From an uncultured Bacilli bacterium (lineage in GTDB: Bacteria > Bacillota_I > Bacilli_A > RF39 > UBA660): a stretch of DNA of 64,000 bases. Location: NCBI GenBank assembly GCA_934182615.1, contig CAKPRO010000006.1:1-64000 (forward strand), in the 5' to 3' direction. A model generated the notes under the pieces. It saw only the letters and a program-made list of their open reading frames with translations, was not told the origin of the DNA and made no database searches. This document shows, one piece after another, positions 51,181-60,611 of this stretch (position 1 is the stretch's first letter; every line of letters begins with the position of its first letter). The position numbers and the translations under genes were made by a program.

Positions 51181-51209
51181 TTTACAATAAATATCATTTT
51201 TGTTATACT
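51181..51209 (+). promoter_or_regulatory. Promoter of the mgtC-like gene
   Basis: TTTACA, 17-bp spacer, TATACT, followed by AAGGAGGAAC ahead of the ATG. It lies back to back with cassette copy 4. Confidence 0.8.
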
Positions 51210-51235
51210 ATATATAGAGAATAAGGAGGAACATT

Positions 51236-51943
51236 ATGAGTAATTATATAGAATTTCTAATGCAAATAATAGTCTGTTTCTTACTTAGTGCTTGTATCGG
51301 TATTGAAAGACAATACCGAAGAAGATCAGTAGGATTAAGAACAATAATATTAGTAAGCCTAGGAGCCTTTCTTTTTACTAGATACTCCTATTCATTTCCT
51401 AATTCAGATATGAATAGAATAGCATCTCAAGTAGTCGCAGGTATCGGTTTTCTAGGAGCAGGAGTAATAATAAAAGATGGTAAAGCTGTTAAAGGATTAA
51501 CCACCGCAGCCACTTTGTGGTGTTCTGCTGCTATCGGAATATTATGTTCTGCCAACCTTCTAGTAGAAGCCATAACTGGTACCCTATTCATATTATTTAC
51601 TAATATAATACTAAGAACAGTAAATAGTAAAATAAATCATTTAAGTGGCAATATCAATTATAACTTATATAATTTCAGTGTAATTGCAGAAGAACATAAA
51701 GAAAAAGAAATAACTAGAATAATCAAAGATATCGTTAAAGAAAATAATAGTACTATTACTAATTTAGAAATAAATGATACCGAAAATGGTAATATTAAAA
51801 TAGACTTATGCGTTACTGTTGATTCTGATAATGATAATCTATCTAATGAAATGATGCAAAGATTATTAAATAAAAAAGAAGTAATATCCATAAGTTTAAA
51901 TAAAAAAGATAAAAGATTTTTATTTGAAGAAGAAGAATTATAG
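51236..51943 (+). CDS. MgtC/SapB family membrane protein
   Basis: 235 residues. Four membrane segments in 1-125, with the family signature ACIGIERQYRRRSVGLRTIILVSLG split by GLRT, SQVVAGIGFLGAGVIIKDG and GLTTAATLWCSAAIG. The C-terminal 100 residues form an ACT-like cytoplasmic domain. MgtC proteins are linked to magnesium homeostasis and ATP synthase control; mechanism unsettled. Second of the two plus-strand genes. Confidence 0.9.
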   Translation: MSNYIEFLMQIIVCFLLSACIGIERQYRRRSVGLRTIILVSLGAFLFTRYSYSFPNSDMNRIASQVVAGIGFLGAGVIIKDGKAVKGLTTAATLWCSAAIGILCSANLLVEAITGTLFILFTNIILRTVNSKINHLSGNINYNLYNFSVIAEEHKEKEITRIIKDIVKENNSTITNLEINDTENGNIKIDLCVTVDSDNDNLSNEMMQRLLNKKEVISISLNKKDKRFLFEEEEL

Positions 51944-51966
51944 AGATTACAAAAGTAATCTCTATA
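51943..51966. terminator. Bidirectional terminator, mgtC-like / sigE
   Basis: AGAGATTACAAAAGTAATCTCT hairpin between convergent genes, with a T-rich stretch after it. Confidence 0.75.
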
Positions 51967-52642
51967 ATTTTATTATATTAGATAATTTTTTAATAACTTT
52001 CTTTTCAATTCTAGATATATAAGACTGTGATATTCCAAGTAAATTAGCTACTTCCTTCTGTGTCATTTCCTTTTTACCATTAAGTCCATATCTAAGTTCA
52101 ATAATTTCTTTATCCCTTTTACCTAACTTATCTACTTCTTTATACATCAAATATTTATCAAGTTCATCTTCAATAGGCTTAGTAACAATATCTTCTTTAG
52201 TACCAAGAACATCTTCTAAATGAAGTTCATTACCTTCTGAATCAAAAGATAAAGAATCCTCAAATGATACTTCAGTTCTTTTTTTCTTTGTTTTCCTAAG
52301 ATACATAAGTATCTCATTATCTATACATCTAGAAGCATAAGTAGCAAGTTTAATATTCTTATCATTCTGATAAGTATTAACTCCCTTAATTAATCCTATT
52401 GTCCCAATAGATACTAAATCTTCTAAATCTATCTTAGTATTTTCATATTTCTTAGCTAAAAATACTACTAATCTAAGATTATGTTCTATAAGTTTATCCC
52501 TCGCATTCATATCACCATTTAAAAACATATTAACATATTTTTCTTCTTCTTCTTTACTAAAAGGTTCTGGTAATATATCTGTACTTCCTACAAAAAACAA
52601 ATAATTAAGTTTACTAAATATTCTTCTAAGTAATTTAAGCAT
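51962..52642 (-). CDS. sigE: Sporulation sigma factor sigma-E
   Basis: 226 residues from the ATG at 52642. The pro-sequence of about 28 residues (LKLLRRIFSKLNYLFFVGSTD) precedes LPEPFSKEEEE, as in pro-sigma-E. Region 2 is IEHNLRLVVFLAKKYENT, DLVSIGTIGLIKGVNTY and KLATYASRCIDNEILMYLR; region 4.2 is MTQKEVANLLGISQSYISRIEKKVI. It directs mother-cell transcription. spoIIGA, whose product cleaves the pro-sequence, lies just upstream with overlap. Confidence 0.95.
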   Translation of the reverse strand: MLKLLRRIFSKLNYLFFVGSTDILPEPFSKEEEEKYVNMFLNGDMNARDKLIEHNLRLVVFLAKKYENTKIDLEDLVSIGTIGLIKGVNTYQNDKNIKLATYASRCIDNEILMYLRKTKKKRTEVSFEDSLSFDSEGNELHLEDVLGTKEDIVTKPIEDELDKYLMYKEVDKLGKRDKEIIELRYGLNGKKEMTQKEVANLLGISQSYISRIEKKVIKKLSNIIKL

Positions 52643-52647
52643 TCTCT

Positions 52648-53388
52648 TCACCCTTTCATAATATCTTTATGTAATATAACATCTACTCCATCAATAAGTT
52701 TAGGACTATCAGAAAAACCTATTAAAATATTTCCCTTATACCCTATTCCATCAATAAATATAATATCTGGTTTAATACATTTAAGTAATCCTTCTCCACT
52801 CATAGTATAATAAGGAACTAATATATAATTATCTTCTCTAATATATTTATTAGATAATAATATAATAGGTCTCTTTTTATAAGGATCATATAAATTATTC
52901 CCCGTATCTACAAAACCTACTACTGATATCTTACTTTTATCTTTAAAATATATGTCTACCTTATAATAATTATTATAAATATTTTTAATCTTTCTACTTT
53001 CTTTAATATATAATATTAAAACTAAACTACTAATAACAATTATAATAAAATAATTAATAAATATATTATTAGATACCTTAACATTAAATAAATATATAAT
53101 ACCCCCTATCAAAGTACTAAGTAAATACATATAAAATATATTTCTAAGTACATATTTAACTCCCTTATATCCAAAAGATATAAGTACCATAATAATAATA
53201 CTTATAACTTCAATTAATATCTTATTAATATTATTAAATAATAATACTGAAGAAATACCTCCTATCAAAGATGAAATTATAATTCTAATAAGATTACTAT
53301 TTCTCTTTAATATAATTGAAGTACCAAGTATAATCATAAAATCCATAATAGTATTAAACAAAAAAAATAAATCAATATATATTCTCAT
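52648..53388 (-). CDS. spoIIGA: Sigma-E processing aspartic protease SpoIIGA
   Basis: 246 residues from the ATG at 53388, chosen because MRIYIDLFFLFNTIMDFMII matches the family start; the frame also runs to 53439, and neither start has a clear Shine-Dalgarno. Five membrane segments in the first 125 residues, then a retropepsin-like domain with VVGFVDTGNNLYDP (catalytic Asp). It activates pro-sigma-E after forespore signalling. The spoIIGA-sigE pair is the standard order. Confidence 0.9.
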   Translation of the reverse strand: MRIYIDLFFLFNTIMDFMIILGTSIILKRNSNLIRIIISSLIGGISSVLLFNNINKILIEVISIIIMVLISFGYKGVKYVLRNIFYMYLLSTLIGGIIYLFNVKVSNNIFINYFIIIVISSLVLILYIKESRKIKNIYNNYYKVDIYFKDKSKISVVGFVDTGNNLYDPYKKRPIILLSNKYIREDNYILVPYYTMSGEGLLKCIKPDIIFIDGIGYKGNILIGFSDSPKLIDGVDVILHKDIMKG

Positions 53389-53438
53389 ATATTGATTATA
53401 AAAAAAAGAATATAAATATCTTGTCGATTTATATTCCA

Positions 53439-53654
53439 CTATTCAAATAATTTATTCTCATCTCCAGAGCAATAGCCACCGCCTACTTTAGCACCTTCAA
53501 CATATTCCTTACCAGAAATATTACATCCCATCTTAGTAACAGCATCTTGTAAATATCCTCCAAAGATTTTTACTAATCCTATTGCTACTACTGTAATTAA
53601 AGATATAATAAGTACATATTCTACTAATGTTTGACCTTTTCTATTCAACTTCAT
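53439..53654 (-). CDS. Flp-type pilin-like protein
   Basis: 71 residues from the ATG at 53654 (AAAGGACGA). KLNRKGQTLVEYVLIISLITVVAIGLV is the class III (Flp) prepilin pattern G-Q-T-x-V-E-Y-x-L-I, with cleavage after Gly. The tail carries two Cys and an acidic end. It lies directly ahead of spoIIGA-sigE with its own promoter. No Tad machinery is seen in this window. Confidence 0.75.
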   Translation of the reverse strand: MKLNRKGQTLVEYVLIISLITVVAIGLVKIFGGYLQDAVTKMGCNISGKEYVEGAKVGGGYCSGDENKLFE

Positions 53655-53682
53655 ACTATCGTCCTTTCGTATTCTTAACATA

Positions 53683-53711
53683 ATTGTACTATATTTTTCA
53701 AAATAAAGCAA
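53683..53711 (-). promoter_or_regulatory. Promoter of the pilin-like gene (and possibly spoIIGA-sigE)
   Basis: TTGCTT, 17-bp spacer, TACAAT. Confidence 0.65.
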
Positions 53712-53817
53712 CATTTATTTATCTTCTTTTTCAATTTCTAAATCAAAACAAATAATTATTCCATCAATATATTAATATCTATCTATTTCTTAAATATATC
53801 CAACACTTAAAATAATT

Positions 53818-53885
53818 TATAATAGAGACTATTATATAGGCTCTATTATACAACATAAAACTTAAGTTTACTTAAGGTTGAAGTG
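53818..53885. repeat. AGACT/AGGCT paired hairpin (copy G, plus-oriented)
   Basis: Plus strand TATAATAG-AGACT ... AGGCT-CTATTATA, then a degenerate second hairpin CAACATAA-AACTTAAG ... CTTAAGGTT-GAAGTGG, just downstream of pnp. Confidence 0.65.
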
Positions 53886-53887
53886 GA

Positions 53888-53916
53888 TAAAGAAAAAGAA
53901 CTTATTTAAGTAAGTC
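53888..53916 (-). terminator. Terminator of pnp
   Basis: GGACTTACTTAAATAAGTTC hairpin followed by TTTTTC on the minus strand, overlapping the pnp stop. Confidence 0.8.
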
Positions 53917-56037
53917 CTTTCTTGATAAATTAAGTTTACCCTTCTTATCATATCCAGTAGCAATAGCAATAACTTCATCTCCTACTTTAAATAAATCACT
54001 AGGTTTATCAACTCTCTTAGTATCTAATTGCGATACATGAATAAGTCCTTCACATCCAGGCCATAACTCAACAAAGATACCAAAATCTTGAATAGATACA
54101 ACCTTACAAGTATAAGTCTTACCAATCTCTACTTCTCTAGCAATATTCTTAATTCTATCGGCAGTTCTATTAATAACATCCCTATCAGTATGATAAATAA
54201 TAACTCTACCATCATCTTCAAGATCAACTTTAACAGCATTAATATCATTAACAGTATTAACATTACTACATTCCAAGATAATCTTCGTAATCATTTCTCC
54301 ACCACGACCAATAACATCTTTAATCTTATCTGGATTAATCATAAATACTTCAGTCTTAGGAGCATACTTAGATACATCTTCTCTAGGTTTAGATATTTGT
54401 TTCTCAATAACATCTAATATCTCAAATCTAGCTTTCTTAGCTTGTGCTAAAGCCTCTTTTAATATTTCTCTATTAATACCATCAATCTTAATATCCATTT
54501 GAAGAGCAGTAATACCATCACGAGTTCCCGCTACCTTAAAGTCCATATCACCAAGATGATCTTCCATACCTTGAATATCAGTAAGAATAGTATAATCATT
54601 CTCATGAGTAATAAGTCCCATAGCAATACCCGCTACTGGCTTCTTAATAGGAACACCCGCTGCCATAAGAGCCATCGTACCCGCACAAATAGTAGCCTGA
54701 CTACTAGAACCATTACTCTCTAGTATCTCACTAACAACTCTTATCGTATAAGGAAATTCTTCTTCACTAGGAATAACATAAGAAAGTGCTCTCTCTCCTA
54801 ATGCACCATGACCAATTTCTCTTCTACCAGGAGCCCCATATCTACCAGTTTCACCTACTGAGAATGGTGGGAAGTTATAATGTAACATAAATCTCTTAGC
54901 ATCTTCAATTCCAAGTCCATCAAGGATTTGATGTTCTCCAAGTGCTCCAAGAGTTACTGTTGCTAAACTTTGAGTTTGTCCTCTAGTAAATAAAGCACTA
55001 CCATGACATCTAGGTAATAAATCAATATCTGTAGATAATGGTCTAATCTCATCCATTCTTCTACCATCTGCTCTAGTCTTCTCTTTAACAACAATATTTC
55101 TAAATAGTTCATACTCAATACCATGGAATATTAAAGCCACCTTAGTAAGTAATTCCTTTAATTCTTCAGGTTTCATCGTATCTTCATTTTCACTCTTATA
55201 CTTTTCTATTACTTCTTCTTCTAAGTCATCAATAGCACCATATTTCTCTAACTTATCTTTAATTCTAAGAGCCTTATCAAGTCTCTCTCTAACAATACTA
55301 TCTACTTCACTTCTAAGTTCTGAAGATATTTCTAACTTCTCATATTCCATCTTCTCTACGCCAATAGCACTAATAACTTCTTCCTCAAAAGCAATTAACT
55401 TCTTAATAGCCTCATGTCCAAACATTAATGCTTCAAGCATATCATCTTCTAAGGCCTCTCTAGCTCCAGCCTCAACCATATTAATAGCGTCTTTTGTTCC
55501 CGCTACTGTAAGGTCAATATCAGACTTCTCACTTTGTTCTACAGTAGGATTAATAACAAACTCCCCATCAACTCTACCAACTTTAACCGCTGCTACTGGA
55601 CCATTAAAAGGTATCTTACTAATACAAGTAGCAAGTGAAGATCCAAATAATGCTGTAAGTTCAGGTGAATTGTCTTGGTCTACTGATAACACTGTATTAA
55701 CAATTTGTACTTCATTCTTAAAATCCTCTGGAAATAATGGTCTAAGAGGTCTATCAATCATACGAGCCGCAAGTGTTGCCGCATCAGTAGGTCTACCCTC
55801 TCTCTTAATAAATCCTCCAGGTATCTTACCTACAGAATATAACTTTTCTTGGTATAAAACCATAAGTGGAAAGAAATCAGATAATAGATTAGCACTCTTA
55901 CTAACAACAGCAGTTGATAGTACTACAGTATCTCCATATCTAACAAGTACTGCTCCATCTGCTTGTTTAGCAACTTGTCCATGTTCTACTACTATCTTTC
56001 TTCCATAAAAATCTAACTCAAATACTTTCTTATCCAT
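53902..56037 (-). CDS. pnp: Polyribonucleotide nucleotidyltransferase
   Basis: 711 residues. Two RNase PH-like cores (GDTVVLSTAVVSK, IPGGFIKREGRPTDAATLAARMIDRPLRPLFP; then TRADGRRMDEIRPLS, LFTRGQTQSLATVTLG, GALGERALSYVIPSEEEFPYTIR split by FPYTIR), a KH domain (MINPDKIKDVIGRGGEMI near 560) and an S1 domain at about 625-705 (FGIFVELWPGCEGLIHVSQL). Phosphorolytic 3'-5' exoribonuclease of mRNA decay. rpsO-orf-pnp order is the usual one with one extra gene. Confidence 0.97.
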   Translation of the reverse strand: MDKKVFELDFYGRKIVVEHGQVAKQADGAVLVRYGDTVVLSTAVVSKSANLLSDFFPLMVLYQEKLYSVGKIPGGFIKREGRPTDAATLAARMIDRPLRPLFPEDFKNEVQIVNTVLSVDQDNSPELTALFGSSLATCISKIPFNGPVAAVKVGRVDGEFVINPTVEQSEKSDIDLTVAGTKDAINMVEAGAREALEDDMLEALMFGHEAIKKLIAFEEEVISAIGVEKMEYEKLEISSELRSEVDSIVRERLDKALRIKDKLEKYGAIDDLEEEVIEKYKSENEDTMKPEELKELLTKVALIFHGIEYELFRNIVVKEKTRADGRRMDEIRPLSTDIDLLPRCHGSALFTRGQTQSLATVTLGALGEHQILDGLGIEDAKRFMLHYNFPPFSVGETGRYGAPGRREIGHGALGERALSYVIPSEEEFPYTIRVVSEILESNGSSSQATICAGTMALMAAGVPIKKPVAGIAMGLITHENDYTILTDIQGMEDHLGDMDFKVAGTRDGITALQMDIKIDGINREILKEALAQAKKARFEILDVIEKQISKPREDVSKYAPKTEVFMINPDKIKDVIGRGGEMITKIILECSNVNTVNDINAVKVDLEDDGRVIIYHTDRDVINRTADRIKNIAREVEIGKTYTCKVVSIQDFGIFVELWPGCEGLIHVSQLDTKRVDKPSDLFKVGDEVIAIATGYDKKGKLNLSRKDLLK

Positions 56038-56041
56038 ATCT

Positions 56042-56374
56042 CTACTCCTTTTCTTTTACTTGATTCTTATAATCATTAAATTTTTTAAGTATTCTTCTTT
56101 TACTCATATTTTGTTTTTCAACAGATATAATATCACTAAAAGGTATAAATGGGCCATTAATAAATAGACATCCTATTTCATTTTCACAACTTGTTAAAGC
56201 ACCAAAAACTTTATATTTTTTCCCAGTTAATAAATCAATATACCTATTACTTTTTGTGGGTTTAACTATCGTTTGTCTAATAGCCTCATGATAGTAAGCA
56301 GTTTCTCCATTTCTTCTATACTCTTTTTTAGTTATCATACTTATATTAGCAAAATACAAATCATTTATATTCAT
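56042..56374 (-). CDS. Hypothetical protein between rpsO and pnp
   Basis: 110 residues, basic, no signal or membrane segment. MNINDLYFANISMITKKEYRR at the start and KVFGALTSCENEIGCLFINGPF in the middle. It starts 17 bases after a terminator-like hairpin and ends 4 bases before pnp. No family recognised. Confidence 0.65.
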   Translation of the reverse strand: MNINDLYFANISMITKKEYRRNGETAYYHEAIRQTIVKPTKSNRYIDLLTGKKYKVFGALTSCENEIGCLFINGPFIPFSDIISVEKQNMSKRRILKKFNDYKNQVKEKE

Positions 56375-56391
56375 AAAAACCTCCCAATAAA

Positions 56392-56420
56392 TATAAAGAC
56401 ACTCAAAAAAGAGTGCCTAC
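56392..56420 (-). terminator. Terminator of rpsO
   Basis: AGGCACTCTTTTTTGAGTGTCTTT hairpin on the minus strand, then T-rich; may be partial, since the next genes have no separate promoter that I could place. Confidence 0.65.
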
Positions 56421-56428
56421 TTTATTAA

Positions 56429-56698
56429 TTATTTTCTTAATCCTAATTTTGCAACTACATCTCTGTATCTCTTAACATCAGTCTTAACAAGATAGTTTAA
56501 TAAACTTCTTCTTTTACCAACTTTAATTAAAAGTCCTCTCTTAGAAGCTTTATCTTGTTTATTATTCTTAAGATGTTCAGTTAAAGCATTAATCTCATTG
56601 GTAAGAATAGCTATTTGTACTTCAGGAGATCCTGTATCTTTACTATCTCTAGCAAACTCTTTAATGATTTGTGCTTTCTTATCTTTATTTAAAGCCAT
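56429..56698 (-). CDS. rpsO: 30S ribosomal protein S15
   Basis: 89 residues: ALNKDKKAQIIKEFARDSKDTGSPEVQIAILTNEI and DKASKRGLLIKVGKRRSLLNYL are S15. It binds 16S rRNA early in 30S assembly and commonly represses its own mRNA through the leader. GGAGGAAAA precedes the ATG. Confidence 0.97.
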   Translation of the reverse strand: MALNKDKKAQIIKEFARDSKDTGSPEVQIAILTNEINALTEHLKNNKQDKASKRGLLIKVGKRRSLLNYLVKTDVKRYRDVVAKLGLRK

Positions 56699-56699
56699 T

Positions 56700-56775
56700 A
56701 TATTTTCCTCCTTATCTTATTTTCACCTTTAACCTAGTTATGGTAAGAGGTACCAATAACAAAGTTCAAGGAACA
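56700..56775 (-). promoter_or_regulatory. S15 leader (probable autoregulatory site)
   Basis: Minus strand TGTTCCTTGAACTTTGTTA, TTGGTACCTCTTACCATAAC and the Shine-Dalgarno region can fold into adjacent short helices (GGTA/TACC), as in rpsO leaders. The assignment is by position and partial fold. Confidence 0.5.
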
Positions 56776-56780
56776 TATTA

Positions 56781-56809
56781 ATAATACACTATATTTTACG
56801 ATTTGTAAA
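56781..56809 (-). promoter_or_regulatory. Promoter of rpsO
   Basis: TTTACA, 17-bp spacer, TATTAT. Confidence 0.8.
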
Positions 56810-56827
56810 TAGTTTTTATGAATTTTC

Positions 56828-58606
56828 TCATCTTTCCAAGTATTTATTAATCTTATTAATAAAAATATCTTCATCAATAGGTTCTGATATAACATCACTA
56901 AAACCATATTTATCATAACTATCAATATACTCATTATTACTACTAAGTAATATAACCTTAGTATTAAAAGACTTAATCATTAATAGCTTCTTCATAATAA
57001 TTATCCCACTAAGTGGCTTAATATTATCTTCAATTAATATTAAATCATATTTCTTTTTACCCCTAATCTTATCTAAAGCCTCTTTACCAAGTTCTATTAT
57101 TTCTAAATTAATATTCTTATCTTTAACAATATCTTTAATTATCTTACTATTTAAATTACCAATTAATAATACATCTTTCTTATCAATTACCTTTTCATAT
57201 TCATTTAACTTATTATCACTAACTACCAATCTCTGATCTAATATAATCTTCATCTTAGTACCAATTCCATATATACTACTAGGAACAATAGTACCATTCA
57301 TTAAAGTAATAATCTTCTTAACATTATATAAAGTATCATTTAAATCATAATTCTCTTCTTTATAATCCTTCTCATTAACAAATAAACTACCTAACTTATC
57401 ACTTTCAATACCAATACCAGAATCCTCTACAGTTATAATAAGTCTAACTATATCATTCTTAATAATAGTATTAACATCTAACTCTATATAACCATTATTA
57501 GTATACTTAACACTATTATCTAACAAAATATCAATAACTTTCTTCAAATTAATACCATCACCATATAAAAATTCTGGCATATCACTATTAATATTACTTC
57601 TAAAAACAATATTCTTATCATTACATCTCTTCTTATAAGTATTAATCAAACTCTTAAGTATCAACTTAATATTATATTTTTCATCATACACTCTAATACT
57701 AGCCCCATCCATATTAGAAACATCTAATATTTCATTAGTTATAGTAGTAAACTTAGCAGTACTACCCTTTATCTCTCTAGCAGAATCTTCAATAACTTCT
57801 ACATTAACTTTCTTATTATCAGTCTCATCCAAGATATTATCAGCTTCTTTATTAATATCTTTAGTAATACCCCTTATCTCATTAGTCATATTATATAAGA
57901 ATAAAGTCTTCTCTTCATTAGCATTATCACTAATTTCCTTAGCCCTATGTATCTCTTCAATTGTCTTCATATCAGGATTCTCTATTGTAAAATACATAAC
58001 AACAGTAACTAATACTTCTAAAGGACTAACTAAAAATAATTCTGGATATTTTATCTGAAGAAGCAAAGCAACTCCTCCAAATAAAAGGAATATAAACATA
58101 GGTATATACTTCTTATTACCAAGTTTTTTAATATTAATAACTGAATTAATAACAATTACTAAAATAGCAATTATAGCAATTAAATAAGTAAAATTAACTG
58201 CTAAACCACTAGTATACATAATATTATTTTTATAATAATAATTAATTGGTAATATTGATATCAAAAATGCAATCAAAACATATACTACCCAAAATATTTT
58301 ATATAATTTTTTAGACTTAAAATCTGAAGATATTGAAATAACATATAACATAAAGAATAATATCCAACTATCTAAAGATATTAAATATAATACATTAATT
58401 ATTCTTGTAATATAAGCCATACTATCTATATTAATAATAAATATATAACTAACCATTCCTAATAATAACTCTACAAATGTAGATATAAGAAGTAAACTAT
58501 ATATCTTATTTTCTTTAGATTTAATTCTTTTTCTCTTAAAATATATAATAATTATAAGTAATATATAAACCATCCCTGAAAATGTTAAACCTAAATTAAA
58601 ATTCAT
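56828..58606 (-). CDS. Degenerate hybrid histidine kinase-like protein
   Basis: 592 residues, same plan as the protein at 20919: membrane sensor part in 1-220, FLYNMTNEIRG at the H-box (Asn in place of His), an HATPase domain (IDILLDNSVKYT, EDSGIGIESD), and a receiver-like end. This receiver is itself degraded: LLIGNLN lacks the acidic pair, LILIEDNIKP has Glu where the acceptor Asp is expected, and EPID replaces KPI. It follows the AMP-binding ligase gene by 15 bases. It is probably a ligand-sensing pseudokinase. Confidence 0.85.
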   Translation of the reverse strand: MNFNLGLTFSGMVYILLIIIIYFKRKRIKSKENKIYSLLLISTFVELLLGMVSYIFIINIDSMAYITRIINVLYLISLDSWILFFMLYVISISSDFKSKKLYKIFWVVYVLIAFLISILPINYYYKNNIMYTSGLAVNFTYLIAIIAILVIVINSVINIKKLGNKKYIPMFIFLLFGGVALLLQIKYPELFLVSPLEVLVTVVMYFTIENPDMKTIEEIHRAKEISDNANEEKTLFLYNMTNEIRGITKDINKEADNILDETDNKKVNVEVIEDSAREIKGSTAKFTTITNEILDVSNMDGASIRVYDEKYNIKLILKSLINTYKKRCNDKNIVFRSNINSDMPEFLYGDGINLKKVIDILLDNSVKYTNNGYIELDVNTIIKNDIVRLIITVEDSGIGIESDKLGSLFVNEKDYKEENYDLNDTLYNVKKIITLMNGTIVPSSIYGIGTKMKIILDQRLVVSDNKLNEYEKVIDKKDVLLIGNLNSKIIKDIVKDKNINLEIIELGKEALDKIRGKKKYDLILIEDNIKPLSGIIIMKKLLMIKSFNTKVILLSSNNEYIDSYDKYGFSDVISEPIDEDIFINKINKYLER

Positions 58607-58621
58607 ACTACTACCACCTTT

Positions 58622-60478
58622 TTATTTCTTTATCAATTTTTTACCCTTACTAGGCATAACTATATCATAATAACCAAGTCCCATATTAGTCTCATGACAA
58701 ACAATACTAATCTCACTTCCATCAATACCATCTTCTTTTATCTTCTTATAGTCTTTCTTTAAAGCCGTTGTATATGGTAACTCGTCCACTACTTTCCATT
58801 TAGCAGGTATATCACGAAACGACATATTATTATTACTTAAAATATAATTATCAATAATACTCTTTATAATATCTTTTATATCAATACCTTTACTCTCTTT
58901 AGATAAAACAACATATATAAGAGGCATAGCACCAAAGTTATTTTCATCATAATATTCAGATATCATAACATCTTCTACATAAGAAGAACTAGTAACAGCA
59001 TTTTCTAAAGCATTAGGATATATCTTATAACCATCATATCTAGATATCATACCACTTGCTCTTCCTTCAAAAAAGTATTCCCCTCTAGCATTTTTTTTCA
59101 TTATATCTCCAGTATCAATATACTCTCTTCCATCAATATTAATTGTTTTATGTAATACTTCTCCATCAAATTCGCATACTGGATTACTACCCTTACTATA
59201 ATATAAATGACCAAGTTCTCCACGACTCAATTCTTTCATAGTGTCAGGATCAATAATAATACCATTTCCACCAGGTAAATCAATTCCACAACTACCAGGA
59301 GTAGACATAAAAGGATCTTCTAGTATACAAGTACCATTAAATTCACTCATACCATAACCAGTTCTAAGTAAACACTTAGCATTATGTGATATTAAAAATC
59401 TATTAATATTAGCTAGTTGCATAATAGTAAGTGTACCACCGCCATATACCGCTTCTTCAAGAAAAGATAAATCAGCATTATTATATTTATCACTACCTAT
59501 AAGTCTAAGCCAAAAAGAAGGTGTACCAAATAAACAATTAGCCTTAGTCTTAAGTAAAATATCAATAATATTTTCCTGTGAAAATATTGGTATTTCTATC
59601 ATTTCTAATCCTAAACTATGACCCAAATGCATCGAATCAGAAAAACCAAACTGAGCAAAACCAGGAAGTACATGTAAAAATGTTTTAACTCTACTATAAT
59701 CTATATTTGATATTTGATGTTGAAAAGCAATAAAATTAACATTTTCATTAGTTGAAGGAATAGTCTTAGGTACTCCTGTTGTACCAGAAGAATGGCATAT
59801 TGTAGCTACTTCATTTTCTACATATGGGTTAGTATAACATACTTGATATCTTGAATCCTTAAGAAATCTATCTACTCCAAATATATTAATATTACCATAC
59901 GAAGTACTTACTCTCTTAACAATATCTTCATCCCTAAATTTCATTCTATACATAACACTTTCAATCATAGGTAAAGAATCAGTAATCTTAGTAATTAATA
60001 CTTTATCAATATTTAATTCATTATAAATATAATCCTCAATAGGTTTAATTGAAGTTTCATATACCTTATCAAAGCATACAATAGCATTTACTTTTTCTTT
60101 CTCTAAAAAATATTTCATTCTATCTTCCTTACTAGTAGGATCAATATTATCTGAAATAGCCCCAATCTTATTTAAAGCATATATAATAATAGTAGACTCT
60201 GGTAAATTAGGAAGTAAAAGTGCTACTCTATCACCTTTTCTAATCCCCATAGCGGCAAATCCCTTAGCATACCTATCTATTAAATCAATAAATTCCCCAT
60301 AAGTATACCTTTTTCTTCCAAATCTAAGTGCATATCTATCTAAATTATTCTTATTACACTCCCTAATATATCCATACATAGTATATTTAGGAATATTATT
60401 AAGAATAATATCAAAACTATCACTAGGATTATTCTGTATTTCCCTTTTTAATTCTTCTATTCTTTTTAGTAATTCCAT
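58622..60478 (-). CDS. AMP-binding acyl-CoA synthetase-like ligase
   Basis: 618 residues. TICHSSGTTGVPKTIPST near 230-248 is the adenylation P-loop; TGYGMSEFNG near 370 and YIDTGDIMKKNARGEYFFEGR near 455-475 complete the ANL pattern; TALKKDYKK near 590 may hold the catalytic Lys. It activates an unknown acid (fatty acid or similar). It forms a pair with the degenerate kinase downstream. The ligase at 23613 is a distant relative in the same kind of neighbourhood. Confidence 0.85.
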   Translation of the reverse strand: MELLKRIEELKREIQNNPSDSFDIILNNIPKYTMYGYIRECNKNNLDRYALRFGRKRYTYGEFIDLIDRYAKGFAAMGIRKGDRVALLLPNLPESTIIIYALNKIGAISDNIDPTSKEDRMKYFLEKEKVNAIVCFDKVYETSIKPIEDYIYNELNIDKVLITKITDSLPMIESVMYRMKFRDEDIVKRVSTSYGNINIFGVDRFLKDSRYQVCYTNPYVENEVATICHSSGTTGVPKTIPSTNENVNFIAFQHQISNIDYSRVKTFLHVLPGFAQFGFSDSMHLGHSLGLEMIEIPIFSQENIIDILLKTKANCLFGTPSFWLRLIGSDKYNNADLSFLEEAVYGGGTLTIMQLANINRFLISHNAKCLLRTGYGMSEFNGTCILEDPFMSTPGSCGIDLPGGNGIIIDPDTMKELSRGELGHLYYSKGSNPVCEFDGEVLHKTINIDGREYIDTGDIMKKNARGEYFFEGRASGMISRYDGYKIYPNALENAVTSSSYVEDVMISEYYDENNFGAMPLIYVVLSKESKGIDIKDIIKSIIDNYILSNNNMSFRDIPAKWKVVDELPYTTALKKDYKKIKEDGIDGSEISIVCHETNMGLGYYDIVMPSKGKKLIKK

Positions 60479-60539
60479 CTAAACCACCCTTTACAAAATT
60501 TCCCCTCTAAAACACTAATATTATACCATAATCAAAAGC

Positions 60540-60571
60540 TAAAAAAAATGTACCATTTGTGTACATTTTTT
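60540..60571 (-). terminator. Terminator of the 390-residue protein gene
   Basis: AAAATGTACACAAATGGTACATTTTTTTT hairpin region on the minus strand, 9-GC-poor stem with T-run. Confidence 0.75.
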
Positions 60572-60611
60572 CAGTTCGTAAAATGACATAAGTTTACTAT
60601 AAGTTAACCAT

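Noticed and set aside
54088..54723. Plus-strand ORFs of 74-109 codons opposite pnp, and similar ones opposite spoIVFA, the kinase-like and surface genes
   Set aside because: Antisense shadows of AT-rich genes, dominated by Ser, Asn and Ile, with no start signals.
56734..56934. 66-codon minus-strand ORF at the end of the second kinase-like gene
   Set aside because: It overlaps the 3' end of that gene in another frame and the rpsO promoter, has no Shine-Dalgarno and no recognisable content.
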